A DNA stretch of 64,000 nucleotides. Origin: Astrocystis sublimbata. Lineage: Eukaryota; Ascomycota; Sordariomycetes; Xylariales; Xylariaceae. This document shows, piece by piece, positions 44,801 through 56,674 of the stretch. The notes under the pieces are model-generated. The model was not told the DNA's origin, made no database searches, and saw only the letters and a program-made list of their open reading frames with translations. A program made the translations under genes and the position numbers. Location: the NCBI GenBank assembly GCA_022453515.1, contig JAJNNY010000013.1, forward strand, positions 744,001 to 808,000, read 5' to 3'. Positions within the stretch are counted from its first letter, which is position 1, and every line of letters starts with the position of its first letter.

Positions 44801-45578
44801 CTTGAGCCCTGAGTTCTTCTCAGGGGAAAGTGGGAGTAAGTGCATAAGGGTGGATAGGCTCGAGGCAAGTACAAAACAATGCGAGTGACGTTGCCGCCCA
44901 CTTTAACAGCTATCCGAGCCCGCTGTGCCGAGGTACTATCAGCGATGTGATAATTTACCCAACCAGTCAGGAACCAGCCAACGACCACGACCACGCTTCG
45001 ACTTGTCACTGCACTGACTTGACGGCTCGCTCCTCGGTTGGTAGGAAGTAAAAGACTACCTAACTAAGCTACGGCAAACACTGGGGTAAGCTTGAACTAT
45101 AGTACTTACTTAGACATTACCACATTACCCCATAAAGCGAGCAATCTCCCATTCCCTTTGTGCCTGCCAATTTAGGACCAACTCAATTCATCCCTGAACT
45201 GCTGTCTACTATATCCCACTCACATCGTCCTTTGTTGAAAGATTCACTTTCTCCTCAAACACCTCGTCTCTCTCTATACGTACAGAACTCTCGAATTACC
45301 AGCCGGCCGAGGTATCTATCAAAAGGTGCGCCAACCCAATTGAACACGCCAACACCTCGACACTTCAAGGTAGCTCCCCACCGAGAGATCGACAGCCCGC
45401 CTCCACAAGCTCGGCTTCAAGGAGGGTCCCTCCCCCATTGCCGCGATCTAGCTTGTGCCTGCATATCGAATTGGAGGCTGTAGAATAGCAACAGCAGCAG
45501 CATCGACGACAACAAAAACAAAACACAAAAAATACCCGAATTCAGAGACAACAACACTAGAAAAAAAGAAGATCCATC
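41856..45578. other. Gene-poor intergenic stretch of 3.7 kb
   Basis: No gene with coding character or domain was found on either strand. It has several CCTAGGTA-type palindromes (43897-43906, about 44058-44070, 44640) and, from about 45120, a pyrimidine-rich then purine-rich tract that is probably the promoter and leader of the PEX11-like gene. The largest frames (43143-43592 plus, 42904-43248 minus) overlap each other and show no recognisable feature. Confidence 0.5.
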
Positions 45579-46574
45579 ATGTCGTCGTCGGCCGAGACAA
45601 CCTCGGCGCCCACCGACCTGCCGACCGGCGACCCGGTCCCCTACTCATCACCGCCCTTGCCGCTTCCGAAACCCGCGTCCCTCCCCCTGCGCGAGCTCCT
45701 ATCCGCCACGCCCTCCAACATCGACGCCTTCCTCGCGCACCTGCAGCGGTGCCTCTCGACGCCGTCAGGCGTCGACACAGTGCTGATGTTCGTGTCCTAC
45801 ACGTCGCGGCTGTCCTCCGCGGTCCTCACAACCCTAGTGCAGCCAGCCCTGCAGCGCAGCGCAGCACGCCTAATCGCGCTGGCCGCGGCCCTCCCGCCCT
45901 CCGCGACCCTCGTCTTCGATGCCAAGACCCTGCCGTCCACGAGCGTCGCGCTCGTCCTCGACCTCGCCAAGCGCCTCAAGGCCCTCGCCGGCCTGACCAG
46001 CGAGGCCCGCACCATCACGCGCCTCTGGGGCTTGCTGAGCATGTACTTCTGGGCGCGGAAGCTCGTGCTGCAGCGCAAAAAAGAAGCAGACCTAAATCAA
46101 ACCACCAGCTCCTCCACCTCCACAGATAATTTCGAAACAGCCATCGCCTGGTCCCAGCTGACAGCATGCGCCATATTCCAAGCGCTCGAGAACGGCACCT
46201 ACCTCTCCTCCAAGGGCATTCTGGGGTGGGCCCCCAAGACACAAGCGAAAGCCGGCGTCTGGAGCGCGCGCTTCTGGGGGTCCTACGTCATGCTCGAGTT
46301 CGTGCGTCTGTTCTACGAGTCTTCGAAGCGCGGCGGCAGGACGCGCTCCGAGAAATTCGCCGGTGGCAAGACGGTTGCTGTCGTCGAGAAGGAAGAGAAA
46401 GAATGGGCGGGCGCCTGGCGGAATTCCTTGCTCCGCAACGCCGCCTGGACTCCGCTCACGGTGCATTGGAGTCTTGAGCAGGGCCTGCTGTCGGACATGG
46501 CGGTGGGCGCGCTCGCGTCTGTGCCGGGGTGTATGGGGATGCATGATCTGTGGCGGAAGACGGCTGCCGAGTAA
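45579..46574 (+). CDS. PEX11-family peroxisomal membrane protein (PEX11C-like)
   Basis: A single-exon, 331-residue protein. PEX11 proteins remodel the peroxisomal membrane and promote elongation and division; the C-type is common in filamentous fungi. Visible support: an N-terminal Pro/Ser-rich segment; then DAFLAHLQRCLSTPSGVDTV-type amphipathic start; then SEARTITRLWGLLSMYFWA, which matches the central PEX11 signature (R.lrLwg); then a C-terminal hydrophobic stretch with WTPLTVHWSLEQGLL. The DNA is very GC-rich at third positions, creating long unrelated frames on both strands (for example 45455-46129 plus). The leader before the ATG at 45579 is purine-rich with A tracts. No intron is seen. 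Orthology to yeast Pex11 itself is not claimed. Confidence 0.8.
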   Translation: MSSSAETTSAPTDLPTGDPVPYSSPPLPLPKPASLPLRELLSATPSNIDAFLAHLQRCLSTPSGVDTVLMFVSYTSRLSSAVLTTLVQPALQRSAARLIALAAALPPSATLVFDAKTLPSTSVALVLDLAKRLKALAGLTSEARTITRLWGLLSMYFWARKLVLQRKKEADLNQTTSSSTSTDNFETAIAWSQLTACAIFQALENGTYLSSKGILGWAPKTQAKAGVWSARFWGSYVMLEFVRLFYESSKRGGRTRSEKFAGGKTVAVVEKEEKEWAGAWRNSLLRNAAWTPLTVHWSLEQGLLSDMAVGALASVPGCMGMHDLWRKTAAE

Positions 46575-47504
46575 GAAGAGGGAAAAGCAGTGGGAGGGAG
46601 GGTGACTTTTTTTTTTAGTTTGATTCTATTGTTTCTCACCTTGAAAGTGTTGATATTGAAAAAACACAAGCAGCGAGCGTTTTGTTGGGTTATATAAGTT
46701 GTCCGAGATATCGTCGAGACAATACAGTACAGAAAGTCGTAAGAACGCGTCATTGGTCTATGGAGGAAGGGTTATCACCGTCTCGAATCTGTCGCGGTCA
46801 CATACCCTCTTGGTTTGTAATGGAGGATGAAAGATGAAGAGTGTGAAAAGCCATCAGTCTACAATTTGTATATAAGAAGGAACAGACTATGACCACTAAA
46901 TGATGGCCAAATACCACCTTCCGTGTGGGAAACGATGCAATGGGTTCAAATAAATGAAGCAATTTAAAATGCTATTTCCAATAGTTTGCGCATTGGTGAT
47001 CACTCGCTTCATGACCTTCGTTAACAGACCCGTTATAATCCACGTCGCGAGGATGTCTTCCTGAGGCGCCTTTTATACAATGTAATCATTTACTCAAGCG
47101 GTAGCTAAGGTTTTGCTTTCACGACCACCTCAGCACAGAAACTATCAATGACGGGTACAAAGTATCTTCTTCAACTCCAGGTATGTCAATACATTAACAA
47201 ATACATAATACGACTCCATAACCCAAGGAGCCAGGTTTTCATGCTCATGACCAGCCGGGCCTCGTTTGCCTGCCCCCCTCCCCAAAGATAGAATACATAT
47301 ATGCTGGCTGGTATCGTTTCCCGTAATCCAAAATTTTCCAAAGACAAGAAAAGCAAAACTCCGTTGCTATGGGCGCAAGAAAGACACTTTCCACTTCGAA
47401 CCCTTCAAGCACCGACCTTGCTTAAACATTACGGCCTCTTTCGGGCATCGATTTTCCCCCTTCGTTCCACGTTCCCTTCCCCGCCTTCATCATTGTCGTG
47501 ATTG
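46575..47504. other. Convergent intergenic region
   Basis: It lies between the PEX11-like gene (+) and the mucin-like gene (-). A T8+ tract at about 46609 follows the PEX11 stop. Otherwise AT-rich with no supported gene. Confidence 0.45.
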
Positions 47505-48380
47505 TCATAATCCCATAAAATATGCCGTAATCAGTGTTCCGGTCAGACCTGCGAGGAGGCCTCCATTCGTGTGTAATGCCTTTTCAGACCCACCGCCAAA
47601 CGCGACGTCAAAGGGACTGCCGCCTCCAGATGACCCCTGGTTTGGCGGGCTCTCATCATCGTTTCCGCCATTGTCATCGTTTTCTTCTGTTTGCGTAGGA
47701 CTTGGCGCACTACTTGTAGATGTCGCTGTTGTAGCATCCTCCGTTTCTGTAGATGTGGCGCTGGCAAACGTTGTTGTTGTATCGTTTTCTCTCGACGTAC
47801 TTTGTGTCGTCGTGGAACTTTCGCTACTCTCGGTCGTCGATGTCGACGTTGACGTCGCTATCGCCGAAGTAGTCTTACTACTACTCGAAGTCGATGATGT
47901 CGTCGTTGTTGTTGAGGTTTCCTCCGTGCTTGTGCTCGTTGTCGACGTCATCATCGTCGTCGTCTCTTGTGTCTGACTGGGTGTTAAAGAACTAGTTGAT
48001 GTAGATGGTTGTACGGTTGTGAATACCGTAGTGGTTTGAGCTCCAGATCCAGGGCATAGCGCCTCCAGCAGCTGGCCTAGCAATGCTAATCCAATCAAGG
48101 ACTTAGCGTTGACCTCGAATCTGCCACATTCTTCTACGACGCTCGCCTGCTCTTGGAGGACTCCGTTGACGCAGCTCTCCGAACACCGGGCTCCGTCCTT
48201 GAAGTCCCCGCGGGAGCAGCCATCTATCCGGGAGCTGTAGGCGCGAAGACATTTTATTGATGGTATCTGAAATACGGTTACGATCTGAAAGTCTTGCAGC
48301 GAAACGGCGGAAGCGGTCGAGGCAATCATCAATAGTTGGGTCAGAAGCGTGAGCCCTCGAGATCGCTGGTGTCGTTTCAT
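47505..48380 (-). CDS. Secreted Cys-rich, Ser/Thr mucin-like protein with GPI-type tail
   Basis: A single exon, 291 residues when started at 48380. The frame is open a further 67 codons upstream, but only this ATG is followed directly by a signal peptide (MKRHQRSRG then LTLLTQLLMIASTASA). A compact domain of ~75 residues with seven cysteines follows (KCLRAYSSRIDGC, RCSESC, EECGRF, ALCPG). Then comes ~130 residues of Ser/Thr almost without interruption, an acidic/Gly linker (ENDDNGGNDDESPP) and a hydrophobic GPI-type tail ending AYFMGL. Architecture points to an O-glycosylated cell-surface protein. The Cys domain resembles a widespread unnamed fungal extracellular type; it is not a clear CFEM or hydrophobin. 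The antisense frame at 47266-47976 is a shadow. Confidence 0.8.
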   Translation of the reverse strand: MKRHQRSRGLTLLTQLLMIASTASAVSLQDFQIVTVFQIPSIKCLRAYSSRIDGCSRGDFKDGARCSESCVNGVLQEQASVVEECGRFEVNAKSLIGLALLGQLLEALCPGSGAQTTTVFTTVQPSTSTSSLTPSQTQETTTMMTSTTSTSTEETSTTTTTSSTSSSSKTTSAIATSTSTSTTESSESSTTTQSTSRENDTTTTFASATSTETEDATTATSTSSAPSPTQTEENDDNGGNDDESPPNQGSSGGGSPFDVAFGGGSEKALHTNGGLLAGLTGTLITAYFMGL

Positions 48381-51300
48381 CGTGGTAATTGAGGCTATAG
48401 TTGTATGAAGGTCCGTGGGATTTTGGTGTTTCTTGATAATCGTGCCGGCAGAAGTGGCTAAGACACTTGGGACGGTGTGCAGCGTAAAAGCAGAGACGAC
48501 GGATTCGAATGACCTCACTTTCAAGGCGGCGATCTTGACTGGATGCTGGACAGCCGGACTGAAGTCCGAAGTTTGGTTCAATAGTGCAGATCAAGGTCCC
48601 TTGTCATCCGAAACACGGAACGTGTCAGGCAGTGGTGAGATGACGGGATAGGCAGGTGGCCCCCCAATAAAGCGACGACAAAAGCTCGACTCCTGGAAAT
48701 ATCGGATGTGTAATATTGCAATGACCTGGCATCGATAAACGAGTTTGCGTCTGATCGCTCCTCTAGATCGTGCCGCCCCAAAAATGAGCCCGTTGATGCC
48801 TGCCCTTGCTGGCGATCACGTACACCGAGCGACCAACTGGTTGTCGCGGCGACTTTGGACCAAACACTCAATCAAGCCAAGCCCATCCAAAGTCTAGACC
48901 ACTTCGTTCATCAAACGTCATAAAAAACGTGGTCCGATCCAGGGTTGTCGCGTTTTGATGAAGGAGATCGTTGATGCCTCCAGTAGAGCCCCAAAGTAGA
49001 ATATTGGAGGTAACCCGTCGCGGCGCAAGGCAAGCAGGCCCAAGCACTTGTTTATGCAGGAAGCGGGCGATGAATGCGATCTTTGAATGCGCAAATATAG
49101 TCAACGTCGGCAATCGAAACCCGGTATTGCAACTCGATCAGAGATAGCAGCGAGCCGGGGGCGGTAGCAATATAGAGCGGCGAAACCACAGACCCAAGAA
49201 AGTATCCAGACAGACGAGTGACAGCCAAGAAACCAAGGAAGTGCGAAGCGATTTCGATGCGGCTTTCGGCAGCGATAAGACAATGTATCTTGCGATTTGT
49301 TTTGCGATATGTCTTTCTTGGAAGAGAAGACAGGACAGGAAACGGATGACCTCGGGAGTTGGTGGACAGGATGGGAAAGAGGTGAGAGCCGAAGTGCATG
49401 CAGGTTGAGGTTGGTTGGTTAGGTAGGCGCAGCCAGCACTTGGATGGGATGAAACAACCTTTGGAAACAACCACTTTATTTGAGGTCACGCCTTCCTTCA
49501 CGTCATAAGAGAATACCTGCCGCCTACCCTGGTCACCTCGTCACTTACACTTATAAGCCAAGTAGCGTCTTATCATCATCATTTATCATCATTGCCATCA
49601 TGTTCTTGTCCTCGAATTTAGTGTGCAGCGGGCATATGCCAAATTGACCACTCATCCCCGAAGCCCGACACCCCGACAGTGAGCTTTTCTTTCCCCTGCA
49701 GGAATGCACGGGATGGGGCGGGAGGACGAGCATACAATACCACGTCGACGACCAACCCAAAGCGCTGGTTGCCTGGGCCGGGTCGCACCATCTCGCATGG
49801 CAGAGATGATCAACCCAGTCCCCTCGTGTGAACAGGTGCGCAACCGCCCTGATGGCCCGTCAAGCACCCATCCTCATGGCAGATGACATGGGCCGAGTCC
49901 GGCTGTCAGTGCAGACTGGCCAATCAAGAGTAGGCCCTGCTGAAACGAAACAACCCTTCTGTTTGAGGTCTCAGACAGAAAGAACCCCTGCCCCCCATGT
50001 CTGATCTCATTGGCCCGTTCTGTCAGTCGTTCTTATCGGCGCAATATCGCAGCCAATAGATAAGAGCCCTCGAGCGGGGCATTATGTGCGACATGCTATC
50101 ACACATGGTTGCTGACCTCGTGGTTGGCCGAAACCTGGCAAGCCCTGGCGAGCCCCTGGAAGCGCTCCGTCCCGCGCTTCGTCCCAGCGGCTCCCGGGTT
50201 CGGAGGGCGCTTGCGAAGACCGGTGCTGTGCTGTGCTGTGCAGATGCAAAGTGTGTGCACAGTCCTTGTCCTCACTTGCTGTCCCGCTGTGGGATTCGAT
50301 CTGAGACGAGATCATCTTTGGGGAATATTACTGTAATGATAAGTACCTTGCTTTATCTCTCTCCCGGATCTCGAAGTCAGAGCGTTCTTGAAGACTGCTT
50401 ACTATCTTAATTATGGCCATGGTATCTGACGCGGCGTCCGAGCCATCATACATGGTATAGACCAAATGATATATCAGACAACAACTTCCTGCACCAATAT
50501 CCGTGGTATCCTGCACCCCCTCTTGATATTTCAAGCTTGCCTTGGCGTTCTCCTGAGTATCTGTGAAAGTCCCCCTTCTTGGCAAATTCTTCTTGAATAA
50601 TGATATGTTGCACTAGTGAGAAGGACACATGATGAGGCTTAGCATGCAATCCGGCATTCTGCTTGAGTAGAGGCACATACATACACACTCTATAATCGCT
50701 ACTACTGCTCATCGTGCATTCGCCCTATCGGTATCACATAATCAACATGCAACATAATGCCAGCGCACATCCTACAATGGCAAGATTTCTGCGTACGATG
50801 TCAGTGTGTTATATACCTAACCAGTTTCACCTATTTACTCATCTCATCTATTCGGGTGGCCATAGCTGAGTTCCAAGTTGCTGCATGTAGGTACTGTGCC
50901 CTTTTGTTGCGAACGTTGCACATTGATTGATAAGCATCCGGCAAATGAACCCAATTCTGGGTTAAAACGACGTTGCTATTACTGATGAGAAATGCAACGT
51001 GTCGCGGCTGGCTCGTATTCACAACATTTGTTCAGTGGGAATAGTCTGAGAGCATGGTTTCCCTATGCGAGCCAACTCCATACTAGACTAGACTGCATTG
51101 CACTTTCTTCCGTCTGAATTTACGTGTGGTAGGGGTAAAGCAACTTTATACCAAACGCACTGGGGTTTGGCTTAACAGTTCACCTTTCCTTGATACCTCG
51201 TCTGTTAATGGTCTTCATGATTAGTCTCGCAACCTTCGACTTATCCAGATTTTACGAGCCGGCATCTGAAGAGTGAACACATTTCGCAAGTCTTCAATTT

Positions 51301-51671
51301 AAAACACCGTAAATTTCAAATGCTCTCTATGGTACATATCGTACATTGCAGACCGGACGCGCCGAAGAACTCAGAACCGCCCCGAAGTCAAGCTCGATGG
51401 CATCGCAAATGATCTGTGCTCTTCAAAAAGAGCCAGCGAAAATGTCCAACTTCGGGGCACATTGAGCCATACTTCAACTCCAAACCCCAGACCCCGGGTT
51501 TCGCAACAAATTGACCCAAACTATCGTAGTCCGTGGTACCACGAAGAACCGAATCACAAAGCTGAAACGCCAGATCCCGCATCGTGACCTCCCACTCGAA
51601 TGATCTACCTCCAAACTCCAGTACAAACAACGAACAGAACTGATCTCTTTTCTCTAGGCACAAGCCCTTGA
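48381..51671. other. Intergenic stretch of 3.3 kb, no supported gene
   Basis: Several overlapping frames (48578-49501 minus, 50084-50410 plus, 50446-50712 minus) were inspected and lack domains, codon bias and splice partners. Divergence of the mucin-like promoter near 48400-48700 is expected. Nothing repetitive stands out. Confidence 0.45.
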
Positions 51672-53076
51672 TTACCACGACGTATGCCCACCGTCAATAA
51701 CGAGGTTATTGCCCGTCATGAAGCTGCTAGCGTTGCTCAGCAGGAAGAGAGCCGCGCCCTTGAACTCCGTAGTCTCCGCCAGCCGGCCCACTGCAAGCAG
51801 TTAGCTATCAATCACATCCAACGACCCAAGAGCTGGAAGATAAGCAAGGTAACTGCTCATAGAATGGGAAAGACATACTCATATTCTCCGACTCCCACTT
51901 TTTCCGCAGTCCGGGGACTTCCTCGAAGTTCTTAAGCACCATCGGCGTCAGGATGTGTCCCGGGCTGATGCAGTTGACGCGGATGCCGCCCGTGCCGTCT
52001 TTCCGGATGGGACTCCATTCCATCGCGAGGTTGCGCGCCAGCTGGACGACGGCCGCTTTGGAGGAGTTGTATACCTGGAAGCGAAAGAAGAAAAGGTTAG
52101 CTACGCTTCAGTCCAGCTCAGTTCATCACTAAGTAGGTAGGTATCGTTTTTTTTTGCTTCGTTTCTCGTTTCGAGAAGACAAACGGGCAGAAACTTACGG
52201 GAGATATCAGCCCCTTGTTCGCCACCTGCCCCGACATGCTTGCGATAAAACACATGCTGCCGTGGCACTTGTACTTGAACATCTGGCGCGCGGCCGACGA
52301 GGCCGTCATCATCACGCCCGTGTAGTTGATGTCCATCATCCGCGACACATCCTCGTGGCTGTATTCCACTAATTATCGTATTCCCGCGTTAGCCTGTTCC
52401 ACTTCTCCCCATGGTAGGTAAGTATTCTGTGAGCTTACTAGCAGGACAAATCTGCTGCACACCCGCCGCGGCAATGACGCCGTCCAGCCGCTGATGCTTG
52501 TCCGCAATCGCCGCAATCGTCTTGTCTAGTGAATCTGAATCCTGGACGTCCTGCTGGCGGTAGTGCAGTTCGCCGCCCCATTTCTCTCGCCCCCTCCTCG
52601 CCGCCTCCTCCCACTCTGCGTCTGGCTTTTCGTCTCGGTCGAAGCAATATACTATACCAGTGTTCTGTCAGCTTCTCCATCCTCACCCCCCCTTTACTTG
52701 TTCCTTCTTCCTACTCACCTTTCCCGCCCGTCTCAACAAGCGCTTCAGCCAACGCGAGCCCCAGACCCCGAGCGCCGCCGGTCACGATGAAGACCCGTCC
52801 CGCTAGATTGAAATCGGCCAACGGTTTGTCGCCGATGCTGGAGCCGGACGGGGGGCCGAGGCCGTGGGCAGGGTTCTCCTCGGGCGCGGGAGGTACGGGC
52901 GCCTTGCGAAGTCGAGCTTCGTATTCTGCCGTCACGGGCTTGTCGTCTTTGGCGATGTAGGGCGAGGGGTGCAGGAGTCTGCGGTGGGCAATTGGAGTCG
53001 CTGACGCGGCCTTCGAAACGGCTCGTAGGTTCTGCCCGCACCGTCGGGTGATGGTTCTTAGTATTGGTTGCGACAT
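51672..53076 (-). CDS. Mitochondrial-type short-chain dehydrogenase/reductase (5 exons)
   Basis: Minus-strand exons 53076-52719, 52651-52439, 52368-52199, 52074-51879 and 51790-51672 join in phase to 351 residues, about 90 longer than a plain SDR. The extra N-terminus is Arg/Ser/Ala-rich with no acids for ~42 residues, as in a mitochondrial presequence. It is followed by a Pro-rich linker. SDR motifs: TGGARGLG (residues 99-106), CFDRD after strand 2 (acidic, favouring NAD+), AAAGVQ, FIASMSG (catalytic Ser), YNSSK (Y249, K253) and NCISPGHI. The C-terminus ends in VIDGGHTSW, as in polyol-type SDRs (D-arabinitol or sorbitol dehydrogenase-like). Mitochondrial location and polyol substrate are inferences. 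Confidence 0.9.
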
Positions 53077-54738
53077 GTTCGCTGTGGATGAGCCAGCTCT
53101 GATATGCGGTGATTGGTTTCTTCGCTTAGCAGAATTCTCGAGGGCAGTAACAGAATATATCAAGCGTTATCAAAAGAGGCCGGGTGATGGATCCCCAGGG
53201 TGGTTCTGGGTCATATTTATATTCTATAGGAGGTACCTATGTTTGCCGCACCTCACGATCCTGAGCTCTGAAGTGAATGGTGAATCGGAGTGACACGTTC
53301 CTTGATATACACCAAGCAAGAAAAAGTCCGAGGCGGGGCTGTGCGTGCCCTTGAAAGAAATTACGGCACCTGGGCGCCGTTCATGTCAAAGCCCTTGTCT
53401 GTCCTCCTGCTTGAGTACCTATCTGCCCATCAAGGGGCCTACCAAGGTCATGTATTGCAGGAGATTCCTGCAGCAGCAAAGCCAATTTCCTCGCACGCAG
53501 GACCCGAGAATTGTGCCACTTGCAGAGCTTCGATCGTGTCACGCGCTGCTGGCAACGCCGCCGAACGACATGGGAAAGACAGCCTTTCGCATTGGTAGAA
53601 TAGGAAATAGGACTCTCCGATACGATGGCAAACAACGATCGTCAGCCTGTGCTACGGTGATGACATCACAGATGCGGTCATGTTCCCTGCTTGGCGTGGG
53701 TGCGGGCCAATTCCTGATCGTGTGCCTAACAGACGAATGAGGCTCGGGTATAAGCACCGTTAGATGCTTACATAAATCCAGTCAGGTCGTTGTCTGTACC
53801 TGTCGAGCTGTCACTAGGTAAGTACGCAAGCAATTGCCACAACGTGAAACCTGCATGTAGCCAGCCCACTTACATGTAATCCGTATCCATGTGGAGATAG
53901 CTGAGCAAACTGAACCGTTGAGTTGGGCCATGCATAGTCGATTGCCCAATCCCATCAACGCCCAGCCCATCTAAACGTGACACCGCTCCTTGATTATATG
54001 GGGATTATCCCGGACCCGAGCCCGGATCTCTAAGCCGGGATCTGCAACTGTAGTATCGAGTACAGATCGCCCAGCTACCTACGCGGAGCTACCTCCGAAT
54101 TGATCTGATTGGGTATCATGAACGTATACATCTTCAGGCGATAAACGTGGCAGGCTTGGGCAAGTCCTTCGCGGCATAGACGGCTTCGACTGTTTAGATA
54201 TCTTGTCGAGTGAGAAGTAGAGCTTGGGTGAAATGCTCGAGATTCTCATCTCGTTCGATCGTCTCATGTGACGCTAGAAGCACCGAAATCTGGGGTTGGA
54301 TGATAGACATCCATAGCTAAGTAGATGTGGGGTACTTAACAATCTCTCATCATACAAACACACAAAACCATCTGACGCGGCTTGTCTCATGACGATTTTT
54401 GTTCAAGTCGCACAAACCTGTAATTAATTACATAAGTGCTTCGAATGATTTGATAGGCGAAGGACGGTTGTCGCGGCATTGATGACACCAACCAGACAAA
54501 ATACACAGCTCCGTCTGTCACTTCCAGGGTGCTCCCCGTCCACTCGATTGCCAATGCCATGACCTACATCGTGGTAGGTGGCCAGAGTTGTCGTAACCTT
54601 TGAGATATCTCAGCCAGCGTTACTTATGCAATATACCTATGCAACAAGAGCTGATTAGTCACAATCCCATAGCGTAACCCGAAATCAGCGAAGCCCCAAT
54701 ATCACTTGCGAATCGTTTCAATTCCCTAGCTACTCGCA
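53077..54738. other. Intergenic between mitochondrial SDR and GH5 genes
   Basis: It contains the SDR promoter (left) and the 3' flank of GH5 (right). No coding region, repeat or RNA gene was recognised. Confidence 0.45.
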
Positions 54739-56674
54739 CTATATACCAACAAGCAAAGCCACAACCGCAACACCCACCGTCCCCCAAAGCGCCAACCCTC
54801 CCACCGCGACCGCCCCAGCCCCAGCCGCTGCGGGCCGCGATGTCGTGCTAGCGGGCGCCCCCGATCCCTCCGCGGGTTCCAGGCCTGCCGTCTGCGTCGG
54901 CAACACAGGCATCTCCGGGTCGGCCGTCAGCAGGCCGTCGAGCGCGGAGCGCGGCGGCGGCGTCCCTGTCGCGATGGCTAGCGTGCTCATCGTGCTGGAG
55001 GGGTATACGTCTGTTAGGATCAGGACGTTCGAGGTGTTGATGTTTAGTTTGGACGAGGTTGCGGCGCTGCTGGATCCAGAACCAGCACTGGCACTGGTGA
55101 CGAAGGTGAAGGTGGATGCGGTGCCGTTCTTAGAAGCGCTGAAGGTCGGCATGCTGAATGACGCGGTCACGATCGCGGTCGGCATTGACAGCAGCGAGGT
55201 GGTGATGAGGAGCGTCGTTGAGGAGGCTGTGGCTGCTGAGCTCGCCGTGGGTGATGTTACGGTCTCGGTCGATGTCGCCGAGGCTGTGGCAGTTGAGGTA
55301 GATGGGAGGTATGATGTGTGTTTTACAGTTGTCGTTGCACCTCCGCTGCTGGGCACCTCGACGTCGACGTCTTTCCATTGTCCGAGGACGCATTGCTTCG
55401 CCAGTTCGTTGTCGACGAGGCCTCCGTTCTCGTTCGATGGTGTCAGGCTGAGGATGTATGATGTGTCGAAGCTGCCGGCGCTCCACGCCACTAGGCCCGC
55501 GAAGACGTCGGAGTTCTTGTTGATGAATTCGTTTTGGGCGCAGAATGCCGTTAGGCACTATGTTTTGCATTAGCTGCAAGTGACCTTGGATTTATTTCCA
55601 CATGTCCGTCTCGCGGAATTTCATTCACTCACAGTAGCATCGCTGGAAGCCCCAGTCTCACTGACAAAACCCTTGCGGCCCTTCTTCCGCAGGTATTCGG
55701 CCACGGCGGTGAAGGCCTCGAGGTTGTCGGTGGTGCATTCGGCATGGGTGCCGGAGTTGTCCTCGTCGAGGTACTTGTGGATGTCGAGCAGCAGGTTGTC
55801 GGTGGTCTTGTCGGGGTTCGTGATAGCCATCAGCGCATCCGCACTTCCGCTCGAGACCAGCGACGCCGCGCTGTCGAAGTCGGTGCCGGGAAGCAGAATC
55901 ATCTGGGACGTAGCCCCGGCCTCGCGAATAGCCGTGACCGCCTTCTGACACGTATCCGCCCACTTGCCGACATCAAGATCGTGAGGCTCGTTCATGAGCT
56001 CAAAGATAATTTTCTCATTCGCGGCATAGTTGCCTGCCAGTTGTCCCCAGAAGCTGGCGAACTGCTCGTCGGTCGGGCCGCCTTGGCCTATGATCTCTCC
56101 ATCCCATCGCGCGAAGTTGTGAACATCGATCATGCAGTGGGCGCCGGTGTCGAGACATGCCTGTACCAGTTGGTCGTATTGTCCCAGCTGCGAGCTATCG
56201 ATATCGCCGCCTAGTTGGTTGTTTACCAGGAATTGCCATGATGTTGCTGTTTAACAGTCAGTTCCCCCTATCCCTGCAACGATGTGCATATTTCTTGAAG
56301 ATCAGTATGTACGCACGTATTCTCAGCACGTTCATCCCATCCTCCTTCACGAAGTGATTCATCTGAGCCGGGCCATCGTTGAAAGCCAGCTGCGCAGAAC
56401 CGAGCGGACATGTCCCCTGCATGGTGGCTTAGTCTCAAGTCCTGAGTGTCATTGGTCTAAAACGGTAGTCTTACGTCGATCTCACACCCAAATTCTCCTC
56501 CCGCAATAGCCACACCCTATTTTTCGAGAACTCTGATCAGCCAAAGGCGCACGTGAATGTGTTTCATGAGCAGGATTGACAGCTGCGACGTGGAAGATCA
56601 CTTACTAGAAATTCGAGTTTGGCTGCCAAAGCTGCCGGTGCCAGGGCAAAGGTTAAAAGTGTGGGGAAAAACAT
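54739..56674 (-). CDS. GH5 endoglucanase with Ser/Thr-rich stalk and GPI-type tail (5 exons)
   Basis: Minus-strand exons 56674-56606, 56516-56475, 56416-56317, 56246-55633 and 55557-54739 join in phase to 547 residues. A signal peptide is MFFPTLLTFALAPAALA. The glycoside hydrolase family 5 domain (to about residue 330) resembles fungal secreted endo-beta-1,4-glucanases: GVAIAGGEFGC near the start, IDVHNFARW (110-118), the acid/base MNEP (E157) and the nucleophile in VSETGAS (E267). Both catalytic glutamates are intact. No CBM1 is present at either end. Instead there is a ~190-residue Ser/Thr/Ala-rich stalk and a hydrophobic C-terminus (ALWGTVGVAVVALLVGI) that looks like a GPI signal, so the enzyme is probably held at the cell surface. 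An ATG at 56683 adds three residues. Exon 2 is only 42 nt. Cellulose versus wall beta-glucan as substrate is open. Confidence 0.92.

Noticed and set aside
45455..46129. 224-residue Arg/Pro/Ala-rich frame overlapping the PEX11-like gene
   Set aside because: It is a +1-frame shadow caused by high GC at third positions; the PEX11 frame has the family signature.
47266..47976. 236-residue frame antisense to the mucin-like gene
   Set aside because: Val/Asp-rich composition is the mirror of the Ser/Thr repeat on the other strand.
54845..55573. 242-residue frame antisense to the GH5 stalk
   Set aside because: Mirror image of a Ser/Thr/Ala-rich coding region; GH5 exons and phases are well supported.
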